From Streptomyces umbrinus (lineage in GTDB: Bacteria > Actinomycetota > Actinomycetes > Streptomycetales > Streptomycetaceae), in assembly GCF_030817415.1 (NCBI RefSeq), contig NZ_JAUSZI010000002.1:7812001-7876000 (forward strand): 64,000 nucleotides of DNA, written 5' to 3'. This document shows positions 44,111 to 53,460 of the stretch, piece after piece; position 1 is the stretch's first letter, and every line of letters starts with the position of its first letter. Made by a program: the position numbers and the translations under genes. The notes below the pieces were generated by a model, which was given only the letters and a program-made list of their open reading frames with translations, was not told where the DNA came from and did no database searches.

Positions 44111-45352
44111 GTGGCTTCCTCACGTCGTCGTCTTCGTCCGATCGCCCTTGCCGGTGTCGCGGGGCTCGTCGCCGGACTCGCCTCCGGAATCGCGTCCACC
44201 GGTACCGCGTTCGCCGCGGAACGGCCGTCGCGGGGGTGTGTCTCCTCCGTTCCGTACGCGGCCGGGCAGAACGGGTACGACACCTACCGCATCCCCGCCA
44301 CCGTCACGACCCGCACGGGTGCCGTGCTCGCCTTCGCCGAGGGCAGACGTGACGGTGCCGGGGACACCGGGAACATCGACGTCGTCCTCAGACGGTCCTT
44401 CGACGGTGGCTGCACCTGGGGGCCGCTGTCCGTCGTCGCGGCCGGGAAGGGGGACACGCGCGGCAATCCGGCGCCTGTCGTCGACCCCCGTACCGGGAAG
44501 GTCGTCCTCCTCACGTCCTACAACAGCGGTGCTGTGACCGAGGCGCAGATCATGCGCGGGGAGGTCACGGCCGAGCAGAGCCGGCGTGTCTTCGTGCAGA
44601 CGAGCCGGGACGACGGGCGTCGCTTCAGCGCGCCGCGGGACATCACCTCGGCGGTGAAGCTGCCGGGGTGGCGGTGGTATGCCACCGGGCCCGGGCATGC
44701 GGTGGCTCTGACGCGGGGGCCGTACGCCGGGCGGCTCGTCGTGCCGTCCAACCACTCGGCCTCGCCGGCGGCCGGCTCCGCCGACACCGGGCAGGAGGCC
44801 AAGTACTACGGGGCGCACGCGATCTACAGCGATGACGGTGGGGTGACGTGGCGGGTCGGGTTCGTGGACGACCTGTACGACGGGGTCGAGAACGCGAACG
44901 AGAGTATTGCCGCGCAACTGCCCGACGGGCGGCTGTACTTCAGTTCCCGGGACCAGCACGGGAGCAGTGTGGGCAACCGGCTCGACAGCTACTCCAGTGA
45001 CGGGGGTGTGACGCTCGACCGGCCCTATCTGGTCCAGCCGACGCTCAATGACGTGCCTGTGGTTCAGGGCAGCGTTCTGCAGTTGACGGGGGTCGGCCAG
45101 GGGACGGGGGCTCCGTTGCTCTTCTCCGGGCCGTCCGTGCCCACGGTTCGGCAGTCCATGGCGGTCTGGCGCAGCGCGGACGCGGGCCACTCCTTCACCA
45201 AGGCGAAGACTCTCTCCACGCTGCCGGCTGCGTACTCCGACCTCGTCCAGCTGGGGTCCGACAGGGTCGGGGTCCTTTACGAGACGGGGGCCGCGGGGAT
45301 GTACGAGGGGATCGAGTTCCGGCGGGTGGGGGTGGGCGAGCTGCGGGGGTAG
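44111..45352 (+). CDS. Secreted exo-alpha-sialidase (GH33)
   Basis: 413 aa from GTG 44111 with AGGAG at 44101-44105. Signal peptide at about 1-36, cleaved near TAFAAE. The six-bladed beta-propeller features are clear: YRIPATV (catalytic Arg motif), EGRRDGAGD, and Asp-boxes SFDGGCTWG, SRDDGRRFS, SDDGGVTWR and SSDGGVTLD. A Tyr-Glu-rich C-terminus (LYETGAAGMYEGIEF) supplies the Tyr nucleophile region. Releases terminal sialic acid from glycoconjugates outside the cell. No lectin or CBM domain is attached. It stands next to, and convergent with, the lyase/importer operon for the released sugar. Confidence 0.94.
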   Translation: MASSRRRLRPIALAGVAGLVAGLASGIASTGTAFAAERPSRGCVSSVPYAAGQNGYDTYRIPATVTTRTGAVLAFAEGRRDGAGDTGNIDVVLRRSFDGGCTWGPLSVVAAGKGDTRGNPAPVVDPRTGKVVLLTSYNSGAVTEAQIMRGEVTAEQSRRVFVQTSRDDGRRFSAPRDITSAVKLPGWRWYATGPGHAVALTRGPYAGRLVVPSNHSASPAAGSADTGQEAKYYGAHAIYSDDGGVTWRVGFVDDLYDGVENANESIAAQLPDGRLYFSSRDQHGSSVGNRLDSYSSDGGVTLDRPYLVQPTLNDVPVVQGSVLQLTGVGQGTGAPLLFSGPSVPTVRQSMAVWRSADAGHSFTKAKTLSTLPAAYSDLVQLGSDRVGVLYETGAAGMYEGIEFRRVGVGELRG

Positions 45353-45356
45353 GGGG

Positions 45357-45645
45357 TTTCTTTCGCCCCGCCGCCCCTACCCTCCCCCACTCTCGGCTTC
45401 GCTCGAGCGGGGGGACCCCCATCGTCACTAACTCAGGGGCTCCGCCCCCGAACCCCCGCCAAAAGATTGCGCAGTTCCCCGCGCCCCTTAAAGGGGCGCG
45501 GGGAACTGCGCAACCAGCCACATCCGGACCCGCACCCGACAACGCACCCCACGGGGTCTGGGGCGGAGCCCCAGAAGGACGATGGGGGTCCCCCCGCTCG
45601 AGCGAAGCCGAGAGTGGGGGAGGGTAGGGGCGGCAGGGGCGAAAA
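45357..45645. repeat. Dispersed GC-rich intergenic repeat, copy 11 (long palindromic form)
   Basis: Fills the convergent gap between the sialidase and lyase genes. Core at 45469-45488 and inverted arm at 45492-45511. The outer 50 bp at each end are also inverted copies (CCCCCACTCTCGGCTTCGCT / AGCGAAGCCGAGAGTGGGGG), so nearly the whole 290 bp is one large palindrome. Bidirectional terminator candidate. Confidence 0.88.
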
Positions 45646-45651
45646 AACGTC

Positions 45652-46587
45652 CTACAACAAGCCCGCCCCCGCCAAGAACTTCCCCACCCCTTCGATCTCC
45701 TCCGGTGACAGCGGGACCTGTGGCTCGGCCGTCGCGGGGCAGGCGATGATGCCCCTCAGATGCAGGGCGGCCTTGAAGGCGCCGAGCGCCGAAGAGCTGC
45801 CCCCCATCCGCCCCCCATCCCCCACCCGCACCATCCCGAACAACGAACACAACCGCTCCTGCTCGTCCCGAGCCCGCTCCCAGTCGCCCTCCCGGCAGAG
45901 CCGGTACAGCCGCACGTACCCGTGCGGATCGACGTTGGCGAGCCCCGGCACCGCCCCATCCGCCCCCATCGCCAGCGCACTGTCCACGACGAGTTCGGAC
46001 CCGGTGAGGACGGAGAACCCCGAGACCCCGGGATGCGCACGGGCCCCGGTCACGACGGCCCGGAAGCCGCCCTCGTCCCCGCTGGAGTCCTTGAGCCCGG
46101 CCAGCACCCCCTCCGCGGCCAGCTCCAGCACCAACTCGGTGCCCAGTTTGGAATGGACGGCGACCGGGAGGTCGTACGCGAACACCGGGGCAGGACAACG
46201 GGAAGCGATCAAACGGTAGTGGCGGGCCACCTCCGCCGGGTGCGTGCGGGTGTAGAAGGGTGCTGTCACGACCACCGCGTCGGCGCCCGCCTCCGTCACG
46301 TACCGGACGTGGTCCAGGACCCGCGGGGTCGTCATGTCGATGGCCCCGGCGAGCACCGGGAGCTGGCCGGACACATGGCCCACCACCGACTCGACGACCA
46401 GCCGACGGTGACGGTCCGTCAAGTACGCCGCCTCTGATGAGGAACCCAGGACGAACAGGCCGTCCACCCCGCCGTCCACCAAGTGGTCGACCAGCCTCAG
46501 CAACGACGGGACGTCCACCTCGCGGTCCGGTGTCAGGGGCGTGCAGACGGGCGGTACGACACCGGTCAGCGGGGCGGGCACGGGCAT
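45652..46587 (-). CDS. nanA: N-acetylneuraminate lyase / DHDPS-family aldolase
   Basis: 311 aa from ATG 46587. Class I aldolase of the DapA/NanA superfamily: GLFVLGSSSEAAYLT (pyruvate carboxylate-binding loop), AYDLPV (active-site Tyr) and AGLKDSSGD with the Schiff-base Lys. The fold alone does not separate NanA from DapA or sugar-acid dehydratases. The sialidase on one side and a SatABCD-type importer upstream make N-acetylneuraminate cleavage to ManNAc and pyruvate the best reading. The start codon shares one base with the stop of the ATPase gene (TGATG), so it is the last gene of the operon. Confidence 0.82.
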   Translation of the reverse strand: MPVPAPLTGVVPPVCTPLTPDREVDVPSLLRLVDHLVDGGVDGLFVLGSSSEAAYLTDRHRRLVVESVVGHVSGQLPVLAGAIDMTTPRVLDHVRYVTEAGADAVVVTAPFYTRTHPAEVARHYRLIASRCPAPVFAYDLPVAVHSKLGTELVLELAAEGVLAGLKDSSGDEGGFRAVVTGARAHPGVSGFSVLTGSELVVDSALAMGADGAVPGLANVDPHGYVRLYRLCREGDWERARDEQERLCSLFGMVRVGDGGRMGGSSSALGAFKAALHLRGIIACPATAEPQVPLSPEEIEGVGKFLAGAGLL

Positions 46588-47678
46588 CAGGGCTCCCTGG
46601 GCATCTCGGCCATGGCGGTGGCCTCCGGAACGGTGGTGACGGCCTGTGCGACCAGGTCGCGTGTCGACTGACCGTCCTCCACAGGATGGTGGCACCGAAA
46701 CCGGTGCCCCGGACTCGACGCGGCCGCGAAGTCCGGCATCGTCCCGGCACAGACCGGATCCGCCTTCCAGCAGCGGGTGCGGAAGGGGCAGCCGCTGGGC
46801 GGACGGGTGGCCGACGGTACGGGGCCCACCAGCGGGATCGGGTCGATCGGGTCGAGCAGTCCCGGTGTCGCCGAGAAGAGCGCCCGTGTGTACGGGTGCC
46901 GGGACCCGTCCGTCACCTCGTCGGCCGGGGACTCCTCGACGATCCGGCCGAGGTACATCGTGATGACCCGGTCGCTCATCCTCCGTACGGTCTGGATGTC
47001 GTGGGAGACGAAGACCAGTGCCAGGCCGAGCCGTTCCTTCAGGTCGAGGAGGAGGTTGAGGATCTGGGCGCGGACCGACACGTCCAGCGCGCTCGTCGGC
47101 TCGTCCGCGACCACCAGATCGGGGTCCAGGGCCAACGCCCGTGCGATGGCGACCCGTTGGCGCTGACCGCCCGACAGCTGACCGGGGAGTCCGTCCGCCA
47201 GTGCCTTGGGCAGGCCCACCAGCGACATCAACTCCCGTACGCGGTCCTCCCGTTGCCGGGCCGTTCCCCGCCTGTGCACGTCGAGGGGGTCGCGCAGGAT
47301 CTGCCGTACCGTCAGCCGGCGGTTCAGGGCGGTCGACGGGTCCTGGAAGATCATGCCGGTGCCCGCGCCCACCGTGACCCGCCGTTCGGCCGGTGGCATC
47401 GTCCACAGGTCGCTGCCGCGGAAGGACACCGTGCCGGACGTCGGCTTCTGCACCCCCACCAGCACCTTGGCGAGCGTCGACTTGCCGCAGCCGGACTCCC
47501 CGACGACGCCCACCGTCTCGCCGGGCGCGATGGTGAGGTCGGCGCCGGTGAGGGCGTACACCCGGTCGCGTGCGAACAGGCCGCCGGTGCGCGCCTTGTG
47601 GACGACGTGCGCGTCGGACAGCACCACGAGCGGGCTCCCGGGGCGGCTCACTTCATGGCCATCGACAGGCTGGGTCAT
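46587..47678 (-). CDS. Sialic acid/oligopeptide-type ABC transporter ATPase (SatD/SiaI-like)
   Basis: 363 aa from ATG 47678. Single ABC ATPase: Walker [16 protein letters not shown], signature [15 protein letters not shown], Walker B LVVADEPTSALDV. Its oligo/dipeptide-type C-terminal extension has the cysteine-bearing FRTRCWKADPVC and FRCHHP, which bind a cluster in this subfamily. Pairs with the ATPase half of the fused protein upstream to energise import. One-base gap to the fusion gene. Confidence 0.9.
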   Translation of the reverse strand: MTQPVDGHEVSRPGSPLVVLSDAHVVHKARTGGLFARDRVYALTGADLTIAPGETVGVVGESGCGKSTLAKVLVGVQKPTSGTVSFRGSDLWTMPPAERRVTVGAGTGMIFQDPSTALNRRLTVRQILRDPLDVHRRGTARQREDRVRELMSLVGLPKALADGLPGQLSGGQRQRVAIARALALDPDLVVADEPTSALDVSVRAQILNLLLDLKERLGLALVFVSHDIQTVRRMSDRVITMYLGRIVEESPADEVTDGSRHPYTRALFSATPGLLDPIDPIPLVGPVPSATRPPSGCPFRTRCWKADPVCAGTMPDFAAASSPGHRFRCHHPVEDGQSTRDLVAQAVTTVPEATAMAEMPREP

Positions 47679-47679
47679 C

Positions 47680-49725
47680 TCACGGCCTCGCTTCCGTCGG
47701 CTCGGGCGGTCCGGACGGTCCGGCGGGTCCGGTTGCTTCGGTCGGCCCGGTCGAGGTCGCGGTCAGGGCGATCGCCGGGTGGTGGCAGGCGACCTCGTGG
47801 CGGCGCGGCGGGCCCGCCAGCCGGGGAGCCGTCGTACGGCACACGTCCGTCACCATCGGGCAGCGGTCGGCGAACCGGCAGCCCGCAGGGAAGTCGGCGG
47901 GCGACGGTACGACTCCCTTGATCTGCGTCATCCGTTCGGCCGCCGACTCAAGGGACAGGACGCTGCCCAGCAGCCCGCGCGTGTAGTGGTGGGAGGGGGA
48001 CTCGACGAGGTCCGCCGTCACGCCAGACTCCACGATCTGGCCGCCGTACATCACGACCACCCGGTCGGTGACATCCGCGATGAGGGCCAGGTCGTGCGAG
48101 ACGAGGATCAGCGCGAAGTCGAGTTCGGCGCGCAGCCGCAGCAGCAGCTCTATGATCTGCGCCTGCACGGTGACGTCGAGGGCGGTCGTCGGTTCGTCGG
48201 CGACGATCAGCTTCGGGTCCCGGGAGAGGGCCATGGCGATGAGTACGCGCTGGCGCTGGCCGCCGGACAGTTCGTGCGGGTAGCTGCGCAGGGTGCGTTC
48301 CGGGTCCAGGCCGACCAGTTCGAGGAGCTCGGCGCCCGTACGCGTGCCGCCCCTCCTCACAACTTGCTTGAGCTGGGCGCGAATCGTCATCGCCGGGTTC
48401 AGGGAGGAGAGCGCGTCCTGGTAGATCATCGCCATCTCGTGGCCCAGGAGTTTTCGGCGCACGCTCATCGGCTCGCCCACCAACTGCCACTGATTGAACC
48501 GCACATGGCCGCGCACCCGGGCGCCCTTCGGCTCCAGGCCCATCACGGCGAGCGCGGTCAGCGACTTGCCGCAACCCGACTCGCCCACCAGGCCCAGGAC
48601 TTCACCGGGCTGCACGTCGAAACTGATGCCGTCGACGATGTCCACACCCCCGTGGCGGGCATCGAATCCGATGGCCAGGTTCTCCACGCTCAGCACCGGT
48701 CGGCCCTCGGGGAGAGGCCGTGCCCGGGTGCGCAGCCGCTGGGCCGCCTCCGTCAGTCCCGGCAGTTCGAGCACCTTGCCGCTGCCGGGCTCGGGTGCTT
48801 CCAGCCGGTCCTCCTCCTCGCGCGCCTCGACGTCCCGCGCGGCCGGCGCCGCCCACGCGTCCGAGACGCCCTCGGAGAGGATGTTCAGCGACAGCACGGT
48901 GACCAGCATCAGCAGACCGGGGAAGACGGTCGCCCACCAGCCGCCGGTCAGCACCATGTTCTTGCCGTCCGCGATGACACTGCCCCAGGACGGGTCCGGC
49001 GGCCGCACACCCGCGCCGATGAAGGACAGCGACGCCTCGAAGACGATCGCCTCGGCGACCTGCACGGTGCAGAACACCAGGACCGGGGCGGCACAGTTGA
49101 TGGCCACGTGCCGCCACACGATGTGCGGCGTACGCGCTCCTATGACCCGCTCGGCCGTCACGTAGTCCTCGCCGTACTGGTCCATCACGTTGGCCCGTAC
49201 GACCCGTGCCATCGGCGGCATGTAGAGGAACGCGATCGCGCCGATGAGGATCGGGATGCTGCCGCCGAACACCGCGACGAAGACTGCCGCGAGCGCGATG
49301 CCCGGGAAGGCCATGACGATGTCGAGGCAGCGCATCAGCGTCTCGTCGACCGCCTTGCGCGAGGTCGCCGCGATCGCGCCGATGAGCGCCCCCACGACGA
49401 GCGCGAGCCCGGTCGCGCCGAGCCCGATCGCCAGCGACCAACGGGCCCCGTACATCAGCCTGCTGAGGATGTCGCGGCCCAGGCTGTCCTGCCCCATCCA
49501 GTGCTCGCCGGACGGCGCGCCCTCGCCGTGGCCGTTGTCGACCAGGGTCGCCTGGTCGAGCGGGTCGTGCGGGGCGATCAGCGGGGCGAGCAGGGCCGTG
49601 AGGACGACGATCCCGATGACCACGACCGCGATCCGCGAGATCAGCGGGAGCCGCTTGAAGCCCCTGAGGCGGATGCCGGGCAGGGAGAGCTTCTCCGCCA
49701 GCCGCTTCCGGTACATCAGCATCAT
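47680..49725 (-). CDS. ABC transporter permease-ATPase fusion (SatC/SiaG-like)
   Basis: 681 aa from ATG 49725. Residues 1-290 are a DppC-type permease (six helices; [19 protein letters not shown] is the cytosolic coupling loop). After a charged linker (290-340) comes a full oligopeptide-type ATPase: Walker [16 protein letters not shown], signature [15 protein letters not shown], Walker [14 protein letters not shown], and CRFADRCP near the end. Fused permease-ATPase subunits are the hallmark of SatABCD of Haemophilus ducreyi and SiaEFGI of Corynebacterium, both sialic acid importers of the peptide/opine/nickel family. The start overlaps the permease stop by four bases. Confidence 0.92.
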   Translation of the reverse strand: MMLMYRKRLAEKLSLPGIRLRGFKRLPLISRIAVVVIGIVVLTALLAPLIAPHDPLDQATLVDNGHGEGAPSGEHWMGQDSLGRDILSRLMYGARWSLAIGLGATGLALVVGALIGAIAATSRKAVDETLMRCLDIVMAFPGIALAAVFVAVFGGSIPILIGAIAFLYMPPMARVVRANVMDQYGEDYVTAERVIGARTPHIVWRHVAINCAAPVLVFCTVQVAEAIVFEASLSFIGAGVRPPDPSWGSVIADGKNMVLTGGWWATVFPGLLMLVTVLSLNILSEGVSDAWAAPAARDVEAREEEDRLEAPEPGSGKVLELPGLTEAAQRLRTRARPLPEGRPVLSVENLAIGFDARHGGVDIVDGISFDVQPGEVLGLVGESGCGKSLTALAVMGLEPKGARVRGHVRFNQWQLVGEPMSVRRKLLGHEMAMIYQDALSSLNPAMTIRAQLKQVVRRGGTRTGAELLELVGLDPERTLRSYPHELSGGQRQRVLIAMALSRDPKLIVADEPTTALDVTVQAQIIELLLRLRAELDFALILVSHDLALIADVTDRVVVMYGGQIVESGVTADLVESPSHHYTRGLLGSVLSLESAAERMTQIKGVVPSPADFPAGCRFADRCPMVTDVCRTTAPRLAGPPRRHEVACHHPAIALTATSTGPTEATGPAGPSGPPEPTEARP

Positions 49726-50684
49726 GCTTCGGCACTCCTCAGGCGCGGGTTGACCAGCAGATAGAGGATGTCGATGACGAGGTTCACGACCACGAACCCG
49801 AAGGCGATCGTGAGCACACCGCCCTGCACGACGGCCGGATCACCGTTCTTCACGGCGTCGATCATGAGCTTTCCCATCCCCGGCAGATTGAAGATCGTCT
49901 CGATGACGACCGCACCGCCGAGCAGATAGCCGACCCGCAGACCCAGGACGGTCAGCGGGTTCATCAGGGCGTTGCGCAGCACGTTCCGCCCGACCACGAC
50001 CACCGGCGGCAGCCCGCTGCCGATCGCCGTCCGTACGTAGTCCTTGTCCAGCTCCTCGACCACGGCCGTACGGACGATCCGGGTGAGCTGGGCGGCGACC
50101 GGCAGCGACAGCGCCAGCGCGGGCAGCGTCATCGTCTTCAGCCAGCCCGTGAACGAGTCGGCCGGGTTGACGTATCCGCTGGTCGGGAACCAGCCCAGGT
50201 CCACGGCCAGGTACTGGATCATCAGCAGCGCCAGCCAGAAGCCGGGCGCCGCGACACCGGTCAGCGAGACGACCCGGATCAGCTGGTCCGGGAACCGGTC
50301 CCGGTAGATCGCCGCGGTGACCCCGCCGAGCAGCGACAGCACCACCGCGATGCCGAGGCCCAGGAAGGTCAGCTGCATGGTGAGCGGCAGCGCGGTGGTG
50401 ACCTGGTCGACGACCGGGGCACGCGTCAGCGCGCTGACCCCCATGTCACCCCGGACCAGATCCCCGACGAAGTCGAAGTACCGCACCGGGAACGGATCCA
50501 GCAGTCCGTTGCGCTCCCTGAAGTCGTGCAGCTGCTGTTCGGTCGGGTTCGCGCCCTGGAAGTACGCGGACGCCGGATCACTGTCCGAGAACCGCATCAC
50601 AACGAACACGAACAAAATGATCCCGAGCATCAACGGCACGAGCAGCACGATCCGCCGCCCAACAATTCTGACGATCGCGATCAC
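49722..50684 (-). CDS. ABC transporter permease (SatB/SiaF-like)
   Basis: 320 aa from ATG 50684. DppB-type permease: an N-terminal helix (IVLLVPLMLGIILFVFVVM), a periplasmic segment with GLLDPFPVRYFDFVGDLVRGD, then five helices and the coupling motif near LRNALMNPLTVLGLRVG. Partner of the permease half of the fusion protein to form the membrane channel. Follows the substrate-binding gene by about 100 bp containing one copy of the dispersed repeat, so the binding protein may be made in excess. Confidence 0.93.
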   Translation of the reverse strand: MIAIVRIVGRRIVLLVPLMLGIILFVFVVMRFSDSDPASAYFQGANPTEQQLHDFRERNGLLDPFPVRYFDFVGDLVRGDMGVSALTRAPVVDQVTTALPLTMQLTFLGLGIAVVLSLLGGVTAAIYRDRFPDQLIRVVSLTGVAAPGFWLALLMIQYLAVDLGWFPTSGYVNPADSFTGWLKTMTLPALALSLPVAAQLTRIVRTAVVEELDKDYVRTAIGSGLPPVVVVGRNVLRNALMNPLTVLGLRVGYLLGGAVVIETIFNLPGMGKLMIDAVKNGDPAVVQGGVLTIAFGFVVVNLVIDILYLLVNPRLRSAEA

Positions 50685-50719
50685 GGGTGAATTCTCCCCT
50701 TACCTCTCAGGTCCGGCTG

Positions 50720-50760
50720 ATCTTTTAGGGGCGCGGGGAACTGCGCGCTCAGCCCACGAC
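50720..50760. repeat. Dispersed GC-rich intergenic repeat, copy 12 (inverted core only)
   Basis: AGGGGCGCGGGGAACTGCGC at 50727-50746, inside the transporter operon between the permease and binding-protein genes. Could attenuate downstream genes. Confidence 0.75.
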
Positions 50761-50783
50761 GGCCCGCAGTCTCCGCACAACGC

Positions 50784-52412
50784 TTAAACCCACTTCGCCT
50801 GGAGCACGTTTATCCCCGGGTACGGCTGTGGCCGAATACCCGAAAGATCCCCCGCATTCCACGCGGTGATCAACTCGTTGTGCACCACCGGATAAATCAC
50901 GGCGTTCTCCGCGACAATGTCGATGTACTCCTGCGTCATCGACTTCTTCTTCTCCGCGTCCGGCTCCTGCGTAGCCTGATCCATCCGCTTGAACAGATCC
51001 TTCGCCACGGAGTTGTTCTCCCACCGGGCATACCGCATCCAGGTGTTCCCGGGCCCGTAGTTGTAATGCATGATCAGATCCGCGTCGAGACCGAACTGGT
51101 TCGGATTGGACGCGGCGGCGACGACCTGGAAGTCCTTCTTCTGGTCGAGCTTCGTGAACAGCGCGGCCGTTTCCTGCGGTTCGAGGGTCGTCTTGACGCC
51201 GATGGCGTCCCAGGAGGCCTTGATGGTCGGCAGGCAGTCCACGATCCAGCTCACGTTGACCGCCATCAGGCTGACCGTGAGCCCGCTGACCCCGGCCTCC
51301 TTGAGGAGAGCCTTGGCCTTGTCCGGGTCGTAGTCGTAGACGGTCTTCGCCTTCCGGTACGTCGGATTCCCCTCGTTGAGATACGACGAAGCAGCCTTCC
51401 CATGACCGCGCAGCGCGGCCTGGATCATCTTCTCCTTGTCGATGGCGTAGTGCAGCGCCTGCCGCACCCGTACGTCGTCGAAGGGTTTGTGGGCGGTGTT
51501 GAAGAGGAGGAAGATGTGGTTCATTCCCGCCCCACCCTCGACCTTCAGGCCGCCCTTTTCGAGCTGGGAGATATTGGCGTACGGGATGTTGTCGGAGATC
51601 TGCGCGCCCGCGCTCGACCCCGAGATCTTCGCGACGCGCGGCGCGGCGTCCACGATCGTCAGCCAGTTCATCTTCTTGAACGCGGCCTTGCGGGGGCCGT
51701 TGTAGTCCGCGAACGCCTCGAAGGTGGTGTTGGACTTCGGGTGGTGGGCGGCCTGCCGGTACGGCCCGGAGCCGATCGCCTTTCCCGTCGTCGCCTCGTC
51801 CAGCGCACCCGCCTTCGAGAACACGTGCTTCGGCATGATCTTGGCGAGGGTGAGCCGCTGGGCGCCGTCGGGGAAGGGGAACTTGAGAATGAGTTCCACC
51901 GACTTCTCGTCGACCTTCTTCACCTCCTTCAGCCAGGACGCGAAGAAGTTCTTGGCGAGCGTCGTCGTCTTCGGATCCAGTACGCGCTCATAGGTGAAGA
52001 CCACGTCGTCGGCGGTGACGGGCTGCCCGTCGTGCCACTTCGCGCCCTCGCGCAGTGTGAACTTCCAGGCCGTCGCCCGGAGATCCGCCGGAACGGCCGT
52101 CGCGAGCGCCGCGTACGGCTCACGGCTGATCGGATCGGTGTCGAGCAGCCCCTCGTAGATGTGGTGGTTGCCGGCCATCGCGAAGGCCGAGGCGGTCATC
52201 AGAGGGTCCCAGCTCTGGTCGTTGCCGTAGCCGATGACCGCGGTGAGCGTCCGGTCGGCGCCCTCGCCCCCGCCTCCCGTCTCGTTCGTGGACTCCGGTC
52301 CCGACGAGCAGGCGGAGAGCGTCGAGCTGATCGCGGCGGCGGCGCCCAGCGCGCCGGAGTACTTCAGGAACGACCGGCGGTGGAGCGCCGGTGCGTGGGT
52401 CGCGTCGCGCAC
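50784..52412 (-). CDS. ABC transporter substrate-binding lipoprotein (SatA/SiaE-like)
   Basis: 542 aa from ATG 52412. A Tat-type leader RRSFLKYSGALGAAAAI ends in the lipobox LSAC, so it is a membrane-anchored lipoprotein. SBP_bac_5 fold with WKFTLREGAKWHDGQPVTADDVVFTYERVLD (at about residues 110-140) and SGPYRQ, the family's conserved blocks. Class C binding proteins of this kind serve peptides, nickel and, in SatA/SiaE, sialic acid; gene context favours the last. First gene of the importer-lyase operon and divergent from the GntR regulator. Confidence 0.9.
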   Translation of the reverse strand: MRDATHAPALHRRSFLKYSGALGAAAAISSTLSACSSGPESTNETGGGGEGADRTLTAVIGYGNDQSWDPLMTASAFAMAGNHHIYEGLLDTDPISREPYAALATAVPADLRATAWKFTLREGAKWHDGQPVTADDVVFTYERVLDPKTTTLAKNFFASWLKEVKKVDEKSVELILKFPFPDGAQRLTLAKIMPKHVFSKAGALDEATTGKAIGSGPYRQAAHHPKSNTTFEAFADYNGPRKAAFKKMNWLTIVDAAPRVAKISGSSAGAQISDNIPYANISQLEKGGLKVEGGAGMNHIFLLFNTAHKPFDDVRVRQALHYAIDKEKMIQAALRGHGKAASSYLNEGNPTYRKAKTVYDYDPDKAKALLKEAGVSGLTVSLMAVNVSWIVDCLPTIKASWDAIGVKTTLEPQETAALFTKLDQKKDFQVVAAASNPNQFGLDADLIMHYNYGPGNTWMRYARWENNSVAKDLFKRMDQATQEPDAEKKKSMTQEYIDIVAENAVIYPVVHNELITAWNAGDLSGIRPQPYPGINVLQAKWV

Positions 52413-52436
52413 GGTTCCTCCAGCAAGGGGTGGGAG

Positions 52437-52457
52437 ATACGACGTCCTACGTCATAG
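52437..52457. promoter_or_regulatory. Candidate GntR operator before the importer operon
   Basis: Imperfect palindrome with 9-base arms ATACGACGT and ACGTCATAG around CCT (7 of 9 positions symmetric), 25-45 bp upstream of the binding-protein start, in the divergent region of the GntR-type regulator. A further inverted repeat TTGAC-N5-GTCAA lies at 52561-52575. Confidence 0.5.
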
Positions 52458-52644
52458 GTGCAGCGTGACCATAAGAGGGCGCGTGGGGGTGGTCAAGGGA
52501 GCGCGCACGAATGCCGTTTCTTCCAGAGGTGCAACCAATGTCGCCCTGAAACGCGCCGAGTTGACGGATGGTCAATCGCCGATTGACGGCCGATCCTGCC
52601 GGGAGGTGGGACGTGGGATGTCCCGCGCGCGTACGATGCGGCGC

Positions 52645-53460
52645 ATGTCTGAGCGGCGCGTATCCGACGACCACAGGAACGACAGCCCACGCAAGGACGG
52701 ACGGCCCAAGGTCGACGGGCCCGGGGATGCCGGGCCCAGGAACTCGTTCCCCCGGGCGCGCTCGGTCCGTGAGCCGCGGGTGAGCAGTCAGATCCAGCGT
52801 GAGGTCATGCAGATGATCCTCGACCGCAGGCTCCGGGCCGGCGCGCCCCTGCCCACCGAGGCCGAGCTGATGGGGTCCCTCGGCGTCAGCCGCAACTCCG
52901 TCCGCGAGGCCCTCAAGGCACTCCAGGCCCTCGACATCGTGGAGATCAGACACGGTTACGGCACCTATGTCGGCGAGGCGTCACTGACCCCGCTCGTCGA
53001 CGGTCTGACCTTCCGCACGCTGGCCCGACAGGGCGACGACACAGGCGCGTTGGCCGAGATACTCCAGATCAGGGAGGTTCTGGAGGAGGGGCTCGTCCGG
53101 CGGGTCGCCGGCACCCTCTCGGACGCGGAGCTGGCACGGCTGGAGGCCGTGGTGGAACGGATGGAGGAGGCGGGCCGCCCGTTCCCCGAACTCGACCGTG
53201 AATTCCACGAGTTGCTGTACGCGTCCCTCGGAAACGCCCTGGTGCCCCAGCTGTTGGGTGCCTTCTGGACCGTGTTCCGGCGGGTCGCCCGCGTGCGGGG
53301 CTGGACGGACGATCCGGCCCCCGACGTGACGGTCCGCCGCCATCGTGACATCGTCGTCGCCCTGAGAGCAGGAGACGTGGAGGGGGCGCAGAAGGCGATG
53401 GCGGACCATTTCCGCGGTATCGAGGCGCGGGCCGCGCAGGAGTCACGGGGGGTCGGATGA
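52645..53460 (+). CDS. FadR-subfamily GntR regulator (NanR-like position)
   Basis: 271 aa from ATG 52645; in-frame ATG 52618, with GGAGG upstream, is the alternative start. The winged helix has LPTEAELMGSLGVSRNSVREALKALQALDIVEIRHGYGTYVG (residues about 75-120), followed by an FCD all-helical ligand domain with the metal-binding Asp/His pattern (ELDREFHELLYASLGN, RHRDIVVAL). Divergent from the importer-lyase operon, so probably its repressor, with sialic acid, ManNAc or a derivative as inducer, as for NanR. The stop overlaps the phosphatase-like gene (ATGA). Confidence 0.88.
   Translation: MSERRVSDDHRNDSPRKDGRPKVDGPGDAGPRNSFPRARSVREPRVSSQIQREVMQMILDRRLRAGAPLPTEAELMGSLGVSRNSVREALKALQALDIVEIRHGYGTYVGEASLTPLVDGLTFRTLARQGDDTGALAEILQIREVLEEGLVRRVAGTLSDAELARLEAVVERMEEAGRPFPELDREFHELLYASLGNALVPQLLGAFWTVFRRVARVRGWTDDPAPDVTVRRHRDIVVALRAGDVEGAQKAMADHFRGIEARAAQESRGVG

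Noticed and set aside
47206..49764. 852-codon forward frame opposite the ABC fusion gene
   Set aside because: No recognisable domain; the reverse strand encodes permease and ATPase with all motifs.
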